Of a stretch of 64,000 nt of DNA, positions 11,580-24,906 are shown one piece after another (within the stretch, counting starts at the first letter, position 1; each line of letters begins with the position of its first letter). The notes beneath the pieces are model-generated. The model had not been told where the DNA came from and searched no databases. It saw only the letters and a list, made by a program, of their open reading frames with translations. The stretch is from assembly GCA_001510575.1 (NCBI GenBank), contig LNGK01000017.1, forward strand, positions 69,194 to 133,193. The letters are read 5' to 3'. A program made the position numbers and the translations under genes. This stretch comes from Knoxdaviesia capensis. Lineage: Eukaryota; Ascomycota; Sordariomycetes; Microascales; Gondwanamycetaceae.

Positions 11580-13950
11580 AGATTGGGTCTTGTTTTTATG
11601 TGTTTCGGCTTCCCTTTCTGTGTGGAACCGGCGTCTGCATCAACCTGAAGGGACAAAATGAAGGGACGGAGGGTGATAATATTATTATGGTAATTCATGT
11701 CCGCTGGTTTGTATGATTCTCGGCTGTAACGAGCGATGCACCGTGTTTTTCTTCGTTTCTTTCTTCATTCTTATCCGGTGTCCCAGAAGCTTTCAGTTTC
11801 TTGCGCCAGCCTTCTTCTTTAATTCGCTTTTTTTGTGGTTTTTCTTTCCTTGAACTCTCTGTTCAGTTTTCTCCCACAGGTGTTCTCCTCTTTTTTGGGT
11901 ATCATCTCGGGTTCCTGTATAATGAAGGGAAAAGTCAGGATGACGAAGGGGGACGGGGTGAGAGGGTGTAATTTTTCTCATGGAACTCTTGATGATCTTT
12001 TTCTTTCTCTTACAGTTCTTTTTTCTTCTTCATTTTTCAAATATACTTGGGAGGGGAGCATCTGGCGTTCCGTTTTTGCTTGTATCCGTTTGCAGTGTTT
12101 GCTGCCGTGATGGCGTTTGCCGTGGCCCGTGATCTATCTTATCCTTCAAGTGTCCATGGTGTGGTCTACAATACTATGAGTGCCGGCAGCTGCACATATC
12201 CGTTCGTTCTCTCGACTTCCCCCTCCCCCGCCATGCTCTTAGGGTTAAGGTTGTTTTCAAGGGTTTCACGATCCCTCAGCCTATATTAGGGTTTGTAATA
12301 CCAATTCTTCATCCCAACTGATCCTCCTTCGCCCCCAGTCGACAAAGTCCGTTTTAAGATAGTCCTAGTAAGTACACAAGCTTTTTGATTGATGTCCCCT
12401 CTCCCGTAATTCCCTGAGAAAGCAGGCCATACACACAGTTTTAGAGATAAGAAGCAGTCAATCACGGCCAACTCCGGGCTCAAGGTTAGGGCCAGAAGGA
12501 TCTAGATCGAGCAGTGAAAGATGCGGAGAGAGAGAGAGAGGGGGGTGACAGAACAGGGTCCAGAACACTGTTGCGGCGTTTCCCATCGTACTTTCTTTAG
12601 TTACCTCTTTGTCAGTGTCCCCAGGTTTAGGTGTGGGTGGACGACCACGGACGAGAGCTATGATGAAGGAAGGCAAATGAGCAAAAACGACAAGAGGGCG
12701 AAAGGGCGAGCAGGTTCCCCCGCGGAGAAGAAGGAAACAACCAGGTCGGGAAAATCCGTGTAGAGATCACAAGTTTTCTCTTTCCGGTTCGTGGATGGCG
12801 TGGTGTGTGGCCGGTGGCCAAACAATTGTCAAAGGAGCACGTACAGTGTGCTAAGAGATCTGTCAAACCAGCACACACCGGCTAAGGGGGGTTCACTACT
12901 TGTGCGTGTGTGCGAGAGGCGATGGTGTGGTGTTGGTGATAACTAGGAGATAAAGATGTTCGCCTCCCCCTCATACTTCAGGAATGTGACGAACAAAACG
13001 GGTGATACGGGCGGGGGAGTGAGCAAGAATCAGGGCACCAGGAGCACTACCTAGTCGACAGTGGTTGACAAGAACGGTTAGTCCACCGCAGGAGGAATGC
13101 TAGGTCCCCTCCTCTCCCCTCTGTCTGTGCTGTTGTGTTGGGGAAAGCGTCGACCGGCTCCGCGCCGGCGGGTGGTCCGGCGTTCAAGTGGACACACAGG
13201 GCGACGTGCGTGCCGGCCTAAAGAGGGGCCCTAACAACGCCGGATTCAGCGAGACTAACGGGGCTTGCCACTCAAGGAGGACAGAAAGGGATGGAGTTTT
13301 TCGATGTTCAGTCTCACATGACTTTCGTGGCCTTCCGAGGAATGAGGAATGGATAGAGCAGGGTTTTCTTTGGGCCGGACGAAGAACAGCACGAGAAGAA
13401 GGAGGGGTCGCGGGGGGGTGGTTATCATGCCATGGCCTTGGGACACACCAGCACCGGAGGTTCCGGGGCTCAGGGTCTCCCCCCTCCCCAGGAAAAAAAA
13501 CTAGGTGCGCGCTGAGTATCCCTTGAGGTCCAGGCCGGCCGGCCACGACGAGACGGCCTGATGTGGTTGGTAGGGTTTTTTGAGGTCTTCCACACACGCA
13601 CACACATCTCTCTTTCGCTGGACCGGGCCCGGCGGGAGGGGAAGGGGAGGGCACACAGAACCGGACCGGAAGACCCAGAGACAAGGAGCCGGTTCACACA
13701 AGGCCGCCCGACTGTGTAGTGGAGTGGTAGCAGTAGTTGTAGTGTCCCAAGGGATGCAGAGGCTCTGGCCATTCGCATCGCTGGGCTTGGGCTCCCCCCC
13801 AGCTGAGTCTCCTCGCCAGAATGCCTCGCCAAGGGTGGTATCTCTCCCTTGGGGTCGTTCCCAGTCTCTCGGCGACCCGGAGGGCTGCCCAGGCCATGGA
13901 CTCGGGACACTCGGGCGGGATGGAAGACGTGTGACCCCCCCTCACCCAGA

Positions 13951-13975
13951 GACACACACACACACACACACACAC
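13951..13975. repeat. (AC)n microsatellite
   Basis: About twelve AC units in a row within the gene-free region, followed by degenerate ACTTACACCTATACTTACAC repeats. Confidence 0.9.
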
Positions 13976-16451
13976 TTACACCTATACTTACACTTACACA
14001 TCACCACCAGAAGAATCCGTCTGGCTGGCTCCCTAGGGGCCCAAGCCTATCCGGCAGCAGGGTTGCACTGTGATGCAGCCACGACACAACATCTCGGCTA
14101 CCTCTCTCTCTCTCTTATCTTCTTACCCCTTTTTGGGTATATCGTTCGTTGCCGTCGTCCGGTATCAGTACCCCACAAGGTACACCTAACCCTTAGATGA
14201 AAGATAAAGAGGCCCCTCTATTCAGTTCGTCTGCCACACTCGTATGTGCCTCTGGAGAGCCACGTTGGCCGAGAACTGGAAGGCGTCGGCACGAGGCTTT
14301 AACGCCTTGAGAAGAAACAGGCCGGACTCGCCGGCCAGCCGCAGGACTAGAGAGCCGCGTCAGGGCTAAGGAGTGAATAAAGGAGAGAGAGTGTAAAGAC
14401 TCTGGGCAGGGCCTGGACAAGCGTCGGTCGAGGCATGGCGTGGTAGTGGTCGTTTTTGTTTAAAGAAAGAAAAAAGAAGAAAAAACTAAGTTAGTTGGTG
14501 TGGATTGCGAAATACCACGCGTTTGCGCAGCGCAGCCACAGCCAGTGCCTGTCTCATCCGAATTTTGCCAGTGTTCAATTTTGCTTTTTTCTATCCTCAT
14601 CCGGAGGGTCTCAAGGCAAGGCAAGAAGAAGAAAAACAACAAATTCAGACGCTTGCTGTCCGTCTGTCCGCTCTTCGGGATCACTCACTGCCTTTTGGGT
14701 GTGTTTTTTGCCTTTGTGTGTGTTTTTGCCAGCGCAATTTGTCGGGATTGTCTCGAACAGATTGACCAGGTGGGTGAAGTGGTTCGGCTGATTTGACGTT
14801 CCTGTAAGTTGCGTCTAATTTTTTGGGGGGTTTTTATTGCATGATATTCCTCTCATCGGGACCGTGAGGCTCAAGTCTTTGGGTGAGGTGTGTTTGTTGT
14901 CAATAATGTCGTATCTGCATTCCGCACGGGAAGAACACCAGGAGTAAGACAAAGGTATTCACCGCACCATGAGCACGGATCAACATAGTAATTCGAGATC
15001 AAGCGTAATATTCCGGCTATGCAGAGGAGATTTTTCTCTCTTTTTCTGCCTTGTTATTTGAGTGTATCCGTCTCCATCCCTCCGGAGATTATGATATCCC
15101 TCGCTCGTAGATATGTGGTTGCTGTCTGTGGACAGGACTTGTGAGGTGTAAGTCAGGACACACACGCAGCAAACAGTAATTTCCGCCGGGTGTCTAATGC
15201 AGAGCACGGATCTCCTGCACAGAAGTGAGTGAGTGCGTGTGTGTACAGTACTGTATTTCCAGCAGATTGGCCGTCATTTCACGCGGATGATACCGGAGGG
15301 GGGCTGTAGGTCGCAAACAGTGTGTTTTGCTGCCTACAAGCAGCAATGCTGCATGCCTGCATATCTCATGCATGATATAGGGTGGTGGTGGGCAAAATTG
15401 AGCTCTCCACACCCACCCATCACTGGTTGGCCGCTGATTTCCAACCCATGTATCTTCTTTTCCCTTCGATGGACGGGGGGATCAATGTGCTAAAGCCGCC
15501 GGTACCTGCATAACCGAAAGCATGGAAGATGCACCAGGACCGACAGCACTTGGCCGCATCGAGAAACTGCGAAGCCAGGCCGGTGATTGGCTTGGAATGC
15601 CTGGTTGGCCGAGAGCATTGTCACAGCTGTGGAAAGGAAAAGAACAAGTGGATGGCTCTGGGCCAGTGTCCACGGGTGGTGTGTTGCTCTCTCTGATACT
15701 CTCCACACAGCACGGGAGGGAGAGAGTATGTGACAGCGACAACGACGGAGCACCAATGCGCTGGACGGCACAGGGTTCGTGGATCAACAGCCCAGGAAGA
15801 GTCCAGCAAGGTCCTTCTCGCTCTTCGGCTTCTCACTGGCCACAGCCGCCCAGCCTTGCTTCCCTGTCCTCGTTTCGCAGTACGGTATATCGGGGTTCTG
15901 GCCACCTCCTTGCCCATCACACTGGTGAGCAAAGGCCGTCGTGGCCGGGCCGGCTTTCAAACGACGGACTGGGTTTTGGATCTTTGTGTGCCACACAGCA
16001 AAGCTACCACTTCACTTCACCATCATAACGGAGAGACAAGGCCGAGAGAGAGAGGCAGTTTACACAGAGACGAAGCGTCCAAGAACAGCACAGCCATCAT
16101 CGCATCGTATCGTGCCGAGGTCTTCCACCAGAGCTTCAGTTAGATATAGGTAAGGGATCAGGTATGTCCAGGCGGTCCAGGGTCGTTGCCTGCTAAAACA
16201 GTAATCAACCCCAGGGGGAGTAGGTTTAGTCCCTGAAGTACCGGCGGAAAATATTAATGGTTTGACACTGGCGTGAGAAACATGTGCAAACCAAAAAGAA
16301 GATTGACTTGTTAACCCCCCAGGACGACGGCCGTTTGGCGCGAGACTTTCTTGTTCCCTCTCGCCTACTGATCGATGATGAGTCCGAGCAAAGGGTGGTC
16401 TGGCGAGAAAGAAACACAATTCCACCGTCAACATCACCACCGGTTTTCTCT

Positions 16452-16453
<2 letters not shown>

Positions 16454-16489
<36 letters not shown>
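16454..16489. repeat. T36 homopolymer
   Basis: Thirty-six consecutive T (poly-A on the minus strand), ending in CTTCCAG. No reverse-transcribed gene or LINE remnant is recognisable next to it. Length is as given in the assembly and may be inexact. Confidence 0.85.
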
Positions 16490-19400
16490 CTTCCAGTGAT
16501 AGTGGCACAAAGTCCTAACCATAATATTTCAACGTTGTGTCACTTGATGGTCTGGGGCNGGGTTCAACATCAGCTCACAAGGCTGCGGCTTGTTTGATCG
16601 ACATTCCCCCCCTCCCTGCTCAGGTCGTTCTCTCACCAGCGGCAAGCCTGAGAAAGGGCAGGTCTGGTACACACGAACAGCCTCCTCACCAAAAGAAAAG
16701 GAGAGGTGTGCGTCAACACTTCGACAGGCCCGCCCCCCCTCCCCCTGCTTCTCTCCAGCGCCTTGAGCTCTCTGTTGATGGGGTGTGTGTGTTTACTGTA
16801 TAGGACTCGGACTCCGGGCTGTCGCTGTTCATAATCGTCACCGTGTCATTGAAGGAGCAGGAGGATCTCGAGGAATATCGTGAGCGCCTTGTATTCAGGG
16901 TTAGGGTTGTGTGGGCTATGAATAGCGCAGCCGGCTTCACGCTAGTTTTTTAAATCGCTTAACTTAATGCTCATCGAGTCTTCACACCCTCGCCTCCCTC
17001 AGATTAATTTCGCCTCCAAAGGCACAGTTTTGCGTAAAGCACGGCACGGTTCCTTTGATATTGCCGCACACCTGAAGAAAAGAGGCGGTCCTCCAAGCGA
17101 GATTCTGTCGCTCCTGAGGGATATTATATCTTATGTAGATTAAGCCAGCTCGGGGAATACGTTTCCTGTTCGTTAATCTGGCAGAACAGCAGACTGGCGA
17201 TATATTGCCCCAGCTGAGCAAATAGAACCTCCCAAAAATATGCTGCTTGACATGTGTAATTTCGTCTCATCTCATCTCGGCTCCCTCACGTGTGTCTCTG
17301 TGTGGCTTTCTATTTGTACCCGTATAATTCAGCCTTCAGCCTCAAAGGCAGGACGGTAATAGCGAACATGAACTTTATGCCTTTTTCGGGAGAGAAAGTG
17401 GCATCTTTTACTCCACAAGTGTAATGTAAAATTATGGTTCGGCCTCGTGAACGAGTTCATCTGAATCGCCGACAGCACATACAGTATACGTGCTGGGGGG
17501 TTTAGCCCATATCAGTCCTGATGGATTCTGCCCCATCGAACTATAATAACGACTGACGAGACCCAAAGTGCGGCTTGATTGCTTGTCAAGACGCGAGAGA
17601 CTCTTGTCGTTGCCGGCTAGATCCTGGCTCTCTTCCACTCCCCCCTTGGATCCATGCATGCTCTGGCTGCCCCGCCGCTCGGCGGCCAGGCCGGCCCTGC
17701 CATTCAATTATCTTTCTTTTCCTTCTTTTGGCGGTTCAGACACCTGAAAACGTTGGTGGCGGCAGGGATGTATAGCCAGCCGTCTAGTCAAAGACTCAAG
17801 AGTCCAAGACGAGGGAAACTCGGGCGGCCCTGAGACACTGGCGTTCGTTTTTGCTGGTGATCTGGCCCCAAACCTTAGGGACATCACTCACTGCCTGTCC
17901 CATTTCCCAGACAACGAGTGACAGGGACCCGGAGAGTGAGTGAAGAGTCTGGGCACGCTAAATCGCCATAGTGTCCTGATAATCCCCGTGCCAGATAGAC
18001 AGACAGCGAGACACGTACTTTACGCGTGGCCAGCACGTCTTCGTGTCGGCCCAGACATAGACAACGAGGAGATGGCAGACAGCAGTGAGGGTTCTGGATC
18101 GCTATCACTGGCTTCAAATCGTCTAGAGTACAGCACTGTACACTACTGTCTCACGGATCTATACACCATGAAGGCATTGTGGATTCTCTATGGTGGTACA
18201 GAAACCCGACGATCATCAATCAACAGCTATATTTGGGGGGCTGTTGGATGTCTCGTAGAGTAGGTTGGTGGTCGGAGTACCAAGCCACAAGAACCGTGGC
18301 TTGCAGGATCATCCCAACTAACAAACAAGTCGACAGATTGGCAGTTTCAAAGAGAGGCGTGCTACGGCCACGGAGGAAAAACACAGCTGTCGACTTGTCA
18401 ATCTCGGGAGGTTTCACCTTTGGCCGGTGGTCACTCAAAAAACTCTGATGCCCGTGTCTTTTTTTTTTGTGCGTCTAATAACATCAACAACAGTTCATCC
18501 GAGAGTCGCCGCTTCGAGACACACGCGCGTGTTGCGTCCGAAGGCTCAAACACGCTGTGCATACGGAGCTGAGCTTTACATATGCACATGCATACTGACT
18601 GACTGCATAAGCACTGTTGGAGTTATGTATGCAGCATGCAACGCTGGCGACTACAGTACTCACCAAACTTTCCCGAAGATCAGACTTCGGTAGTTGGTGT
18701 CCGTCCGGTCGACTGGTTTCAGTATCTTCCCATACGCAGAATTCTTTACCGTGGGCCAGTCCAGCAGCACATGGCAGCCCAAACAACCAGGGATTCGCCA
18801 GAACTTGAAGCCGGCCAGGATCCATCATTTCTCCAGGGCCCCGAAACAACCCAAGTGGTGGTGGCGATGCAACCCGAGCTGAGATCCCTCTCGGCGATTG
18901 TTGTCGTAGTACGGAGTCGTAGTACCTCGACGGCACCTCACCTGACGAGTCAATCGGACAGAGACACCAGAGACAGAGACAAAGACACGCGGAAACCAAC
19001 GAGATCGCATGATAAACAAGTATGTACGTACTGTACCGTAGAATCCAGACGGAGAACGGACAGTCACTGCCAATGGTATCACCGAGAGTCTGCCTGGGTG
19101 GTGACTGGTGAGAAAGTGAGGGAAAAAAAATCCCAAACTTGTTCCAGAAGCGACATGGAATTGTTCTAAGCGCCAGGGGGGAACAAAAAAAAGCTGAACT
19201 GGAAAGATCGACTCTTGTCCTGTCTCGTCCAAGCTTCGAAAATGTGAGGGAGGAAGGAGCCAGAAGACCAAACAGAAGCAGAAGGTGCACATCGTCGGTT
19301 CTTGCTTTCCTTTTTTCTTTTGTTCTTTTCCTCTCCCGTCTTCAACCCGCATATCTTCAACTTCCCCTCTTCTCATGATTCTCGCGATCCCCTCACTCTC

Positions 19401-21024
19401 TCAGCCTTGGTCTCTCTCCAGTCTATAACACGGCCCACCGAAGACACACACACACTTGCCCCTCCCCCTTTGCATTGGCCACTGTTCATTGGCCCAGCGC
19501 GCCTTTTCCTGTCCCTGAAACCTTACTCTTCCTCCTTGTGCGTTGCTACGCTACTTGCTCTCTCACTGTCTGATTCACATCGCCTCTCCAAGGCTGGAGG
19601 TTTTATTGGCCGTCAATAGTCGGCAGATCTGACACACCAGGCGAAAGCTGGGAAAACATTGGACGAGAAGACGACGCGGCTGTTCCTTGTGATTCGCTTG
19701 CCAATTGGATATTCCGAAACAACTTCGTGCATCTTGATACACTGGTCTTTTCTTTCTCCTTTTCTCTCTTCTTCTTCATCTTCGTCTAAACATATCTCCC
19801 TCCCCCTTCTTATTCCTCATATATGGAGTCTCTCGCCACTCTACATCCCCCCCCCCGAAAATAGACTGCAACAGCTATCTCACTTCTGACTGGCCCTGTG
19901 GCGCTGTTTCAACGCTTTTTGCTCGTCTTTGACCTCCTGTTGTTGCGTTGCATCGGCCATTCCACAGAGTTACATCACCGGAAACAAACATCCTGACAAC
20001 AAACCCACCCACATCACACCCTCACGCCGCTGTTTTTTTTCGTCTCTTTCTCAGGGTTCTCTCCCCAGGCCCTCCCCCCCCCTTCTCTCTTCCATTGTGC
20101 CTCTCTCTCGCTTGCTCTCTCGCTCTCTCTCCCCCCACACCCCTGAATCAATCGGACGACCGACCGAGCCGAACACCCCATCCCCATCCGAATATTTTCA
20201 CAAGTTCGACCGGCCTTGTCAGGTTGACCAAAAACCCCCAAAAAAGCCTTTCACGGCGGAGGAAAGGGGGGACCCTGCTTTCCGCAAACGTTGAAGACCA
20301 GAGAAGAGAAAAACGACAGGAAACGAGAGATTTCCCCCCTAGACTGGTCTGGGTAGGAACACGTACCTGAGATAATACCACGTTGATAGATCGGGATGTG
20401 TTGTTTCGTCGTTGTTCGGAAGATATACAATACAGTACGCACAAACAAACAAACGCCCCCGTTTTCGGAGCCGGACTTCGACACTCCACCGGCCCAAGCA
20501 CAGCAACAACAGCCCTCGGCGTTCGTCCTCCGATTTTTGCATTCTGCTGCTCATCACTGCTGCTGCAACCTCCTGAACTGTGGCCGCCGCTCACTTCAAT
20601 CTCCCCGTTGCTGCACGCTTTGCCCTGCAAAACAACTACCGTTACCCCGGGACCTCTCACTCCAACTCTCACTCTCAGTCCCTCTCTCTACCCGAGTACC
20701 TCTCTCCCTCTCTCGCTGAATTCAAACGCCACCCCCGGCACTGAGCAACCACTCACTCACCCACACACCCCGGAAGCCGCTTTCCACGGCCTGTCAGAAG
20801 AGAAAAAAAAAAAAACCAGGAACAACGGCCAAAGTCTGGTTCGATCTGGATGTCGTTGCTGCTCGCTTGACTCTCTCCCCCCTGTCCGGCTGTGCGTGCT
20901 TCGACCACACACTCTCACACACCCATTGAAATCCAATATCCACGGCTTAATTAATATATGCCATATTCCCCAAGGTTATAAACGGATCCTATCAGAAAAG
21001 AAATCCTGCTGTCGCCATACGAAC

Positions 21025-24000
21025 ATGGATCCCTCCACGACTTTGGTTACATTCATGCTGTGAGTATATTTTTTCTTTTCTTTTCTTATCTTGTATGATT
21101 ATGCCGTTCTTCATATTAGTAGAAGCCCTTCGCCACTTCGTCTTCGTGTGATTTTCCCTCTTCTTCTTCCTGTCGTTTGTCGTTTGTTGCTATATCATCA
21201 TTATTTGTCTCCTCCTTCGGTTCTTCGCCTGCTTTTTTTTGATTTTTCAGTCTTCCAAGCTTTGGCTGGCCGAAGTGTGTAATTGCCCGTTCCTTTCCAT
21301 TCGAAACATCGTCACCCTTTTGTCGTTCGTTACACATATATCAGCATCCACATCCACATCCACGAGATCTTCCACTCTCCCTCTTACACACAACATAACA
21401 CAACACGACACAACACAACACAACACACCCGTCGATCGTTCTGGTTCTTTTTCCCCCGTTGCTTCTTCGGCTTCTTTCATGGTCAACTGGCGGCTTATTC
21501 TACCTGTAAGTTTACCCGTCTTGTCGACAACAGACACGCTATACATACAACAACCCGAAGCCAAGCTAGGCAAACGCCGCTGTCAACCCCCCCAAACGCC
21601 AAAGAACCGTCGCCCGCGTGCCCGAGTGTCGAGTCTTCGCTTTCCTCGGAGAAATCACCAGCGGGGTTCTGGGCCGTTCGGAACATAGCGTTGTCTGTTC
21701 TCGGTGTCTCTTCGCTGTACCTGTTTTTTTCTCTCCCATATAAGACACAACCCCAAGGCGCTGCCGGACTAGTTCCTGGCGCTCTTGCTTCTTCCCTGAT
21801 AGTCTTTATTGGTCGTTGGCCTGCTCTTTTTCCGTCTATAGCCCGTCGAGTGGCATGTTTGAAAGGCTCCGTTAAAAAGAGTGTCTTCCCGGCCGGTTAG
21901 TTGCGTGCGCTTCTTGCCACCAACCAACGAAATGTCATCCCGATCCGGACAAGCACGGCCAGTCCGGTGCTGAGTAGCGGCGCTCTCTTATCTCTCTTCG
22001 TCTCTTTCTTTTCTCTCTCTGTGAACTTACACCTGCGCCTTACTTCTTCGGGCAATCTAGTCGTTCGAAGCTCGAACCTTTCGCGCCGGCGTAACTTGTC
22101 AGAAGAGAAAAAAGTGGCCAGCGGGGGCCGGACGTGGCTTGGCCGCCTCTCTCTCCATCGATGCCTGCGACCTGCTTCTCCGGCTGGTGATAAGATTCGC
22201 CTGGTGTGATTAGTTGATGCAAGGCTTCAACTGGCACTTGGACAGTCGATAGTTTTGCCTGGTTGGCCCAGTGGCCCTTTTGCTCGTTTCCTTCCTCTCT
22301 CTCTCTCTATCTACTTCGGCCCGTCTAAACCACATTGGACCATGCGTGGCTGAAGACTCTTCTATAGATCACGGGCCCCTCGCATGATTTCCAATTCCGT
22401 CCAGTTCTATCTCTCCGAATCTCCTCGCTGCTTCTCGGCTAACTGACATCATAACCTGCTCTCTCTCTCTCTCTCTGTTTTGCAGTCAAACGCATCCTTC
22501 AGTCCTCACTGTGCACCTCATCGGTTCCTGGGACAACTTCAGCCTCCGCTACGCGCTGACTCGAGACTCCCGCCGAGATCGCGGCCAGTGGAAGGGCTGC
22601 TACTCGTTCAAGGACATTGTGTGTGATGACGAGCCTGCGTCAGTCCAGACTTCGGCTTCTTCTCCAAAACCTGTAAGGCAAGGCGGCCTTCGCATGGGCG
22701 GTACATACTACTACTATGTAAGTGTTCACTCTTGCCTCTGCCTCTCAATCTAAGTGGGACGGTTCCGGAGTTGTTGGAATCCTGGCTGGGCTGAGGAACT
22801 TGCGCCGCCCCTGTTCGCCACCAGTTTCCCACTCCAGCCGTCAATTCCAATGCCGCCTCGTATATATGGGACGGCCGGCCACCCCTCTATCATTCTTCTG
22901 TTTTTTCCCTTGGCTGAAAGTCGAGATATGCAAGATACTTCGTCTTTTTTTCTCTCTTTGTCTTGTGTACTCTCTAACATTGGTCCGTCCGCCAGTACGA
23001 ACTGGACTCCTCTACAGAAACCCATGATCCGGCCCTGCCCTGCACCACCAAGTGTCCATACCTGCCCGGCCAGACCGTCAACACCATGTTTGTCCCCACC
23101 CAGCACACCCTGCGCGAGCGCAGCGCCTCGATGACTTCGATGCGCTCGGCAGACTTCATGACCATGAACCCCGACGACAAGTTCGTCACTCCGCGGCCAG
23201 CCCCGCCCGTGCCGATGCCCCACTCCATGCCGGCCTCGGCCTCCTGGTCCGCCGGCCTGACCGCCCACCCCACCGCTTCTACTCACACCTACTCTTCATC
23301 ACCCTCTTCTTCTTCGTCGTCGCGGCCCAAGATCTTCTCGCGCTCCCAGTCGCCCTCGCCTTCGCCGTCGTGGCGCCGCTTCTTCCGCCGCAAACTGTCC
23401 ATATCCGGCTTGCCCGCTGCCGGTGCCGCCTGGAAATCCGTCACCGCTCTGTCGTCGACCTCCGCCTCCCACGCGACGTCATCTCCCATGGCGTCGCCGC
23501 CCGGCTCTTCCTCCTCGTCAGCAACTGCCACTGCGCAGCCCGTCCCAGCGTATTCTTCTTCTTCTTCTTCCTCCTACCCCGTCTCCATCTCCACAGCCTC
23601 TCCCGCCTCCATCTCGCTCCAGACGTCATCATCATCATCCCCCGCTTCGTCTGCTGCCGCTGCCTCTGCGCAGACCCCGTCCTTCTCGCTCTCGCCGCCG
23701 TCCCCGGCCTTCCAGCAGCAAATCCCCTCGCCCGCCACCGTGTCGTCGGTCCCCTACTACACGCGTTCGCGCTCCGGGCGCTTCTCCATCTCGTCGGCCG
23801 CCACGTCGGACGACTCGCGCAGCTTCATCTCCGCGCCCGCCGGCTCGTCGCGCTCGCGCGGCGTGTCGCCCGAGTCGCTCCGCCGCTTCCTCAGCTCCGA
23901 CGAGACGCCCAACTTCTCGCTGCCGATGGGCATGACCACGCCGTCGGACGAGCGGTCCCAGCCGCTCATGCTCATTCCGGAGCAGATTGCCCAGGAGTCG

Positions 24001-24906
24001 TACGAGGAGGCGGAAGCTGAGGCCGAGGTGCTCTCACAGGAAGAGCAGGACGACCTGGACGAGGAGGACGACGACGATGACTACGACGTCCGCTCGGAAC
24101 ACTACCAAATCCACAGCGACGGCGAGCCGGCCGGCCTGTTCCAGGCGCCCAAGCGCGTCGATTCGCTTGCCATCGCAACAGGCACGTGCACGGTGGCGCC
24201 GCTGCGCATCGACGACATCGAGGAGGAGGAGGAGGAGGAGGACGACAACTTTGCCCCGCTCTCCGCGTCGATCGACTCGGGCCTGTCGCCGCCGCCGCTG
24301 AAGCACAGCTGCTCGTCGTCGCCGCTCGTCGACAGCCCCCAGATCTCCACGCCCGCCGACGCCGTGTCGGCCGTGCTGCTGTCCAACCCCGCCCTGCCGG
24401 AGTTTGACTTTGGCCTGCCGGCGTCGCGCTTCTCGGTGTCGTCTGTCGATGATGATGATGATGATGACGACGAGGAAGACGGCGACTTCCACTATGACGA
24501 CGACCACGTGTCGTCATCGTCGTGCAGCGTGGATGACGAGGACTACGAGGATGCCTACCGCCGCTCCGAGGCGGCCGTGTCGCCCGCGGATACTCTCCGG
24601 CCGGCCAAGCTGCGCTCGTCGATCATGTCGGTGCGCACCATGGTGGCGCCGCTGCCGTCGCCGCTGTTCCCGGGCTACGCCTACAGTCTGCCGCCTGCCG
24701 CAGATGCTGCCGATGGCCGCGCCGACAAGGCCGCCGCCGCTGCTGAGTTCGCGCCGGATGTGTCCCCCGTGACCACCGCCGACGGTGACTCGGACTCGCG
24801 GGGCAGTCCGCGGTTCCTGGAACGGCCGCTGGCTGATTCGTCTCTGGACGATTTGGCCAGTGATATGGGCTGGATGGTCGACTTGATTAGCAGCAAGGCC
24901 ATCTAA
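21025..24906 (+). CDS. EsdC-like protein with AMPK-beta/CBM48-type E-set domain
   Basis: Exons 21025-21059, 22486-22717 and 22996-24906 give 725 residues. Exon 1 codes only MDPSTTLVTFML; its GTGAGT donor joins in phase to exon 2 across a 1426-bp intron, very long for a filamentous fungus. The N-terminal 120 residues look like the glycogen-binding beta-sandwich of AMPK-beta/CBM48 proteins: VLTVHLIGSWDNFSLRY, RGQWKGCYSF and GGLRMGGTYYYYYELD. I remember this domain from the Aspergillus early-sexual-development protein EsdC. The rest is Ser/Pro-rich with several acidic runs and a C-terminal SLDDLASDMGWMVDLI block. Carbohydrate binding and a developmental role are inferred. There are no catalytic motifs. 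Confidence 0.75.

Larger units (their letters stand above)
11580..21024. other. 9.4-kb gene-free region upstream of the EsdC-like gene
   Basis: I see no exon set with family-like content or coding codon bias on either strand. It contains CT-rich tracts (about 19300-19800 and 20030-20140), an (AC)n microsatellite (about 13951-13975), a T36 tract (16454-16489), one undetermined base (16559) and scattered AGGGTT elements. Short GTACTGTA / GCATGC palindrome-like words also occur in it. Base composition is balanced and there is no RIP skew, so it is not an old repeat block. The last 1-2 kb are probably promoter and 5' leader of the downstream gene. Confidence 0.5.

Noticed and set aside
13580..14200. 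206-codon open frame on the plus strand containing THTHTHTH
   Set aside because: It reads through the (AC)n microsatellite and simple sequence and has no family content.
15522..16028. 168-codon open frame on the plus strand
   Set aside because: No recognisable domain. The opposite strand is equally open and codon use is not like the neighbouring genes.
18484..19290. 268-codon open frame on the minus strand
   Set aside because: Leu/Ser/Cys-rich with no conserved blocks, no coding third-position bias and no splice-linked partners. It lies opposite other open frames in ordinary intergenic sequence.
21479..21508. Alternative first exon (MVNWRLILP followed by GTAAGT) for the EsdC-like gene
   Set aside because: It ends in phase 0, whereas exon 2 needs two bases from the preceding exon, so the frame would be lost. 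It also lacks the family LVTF start.
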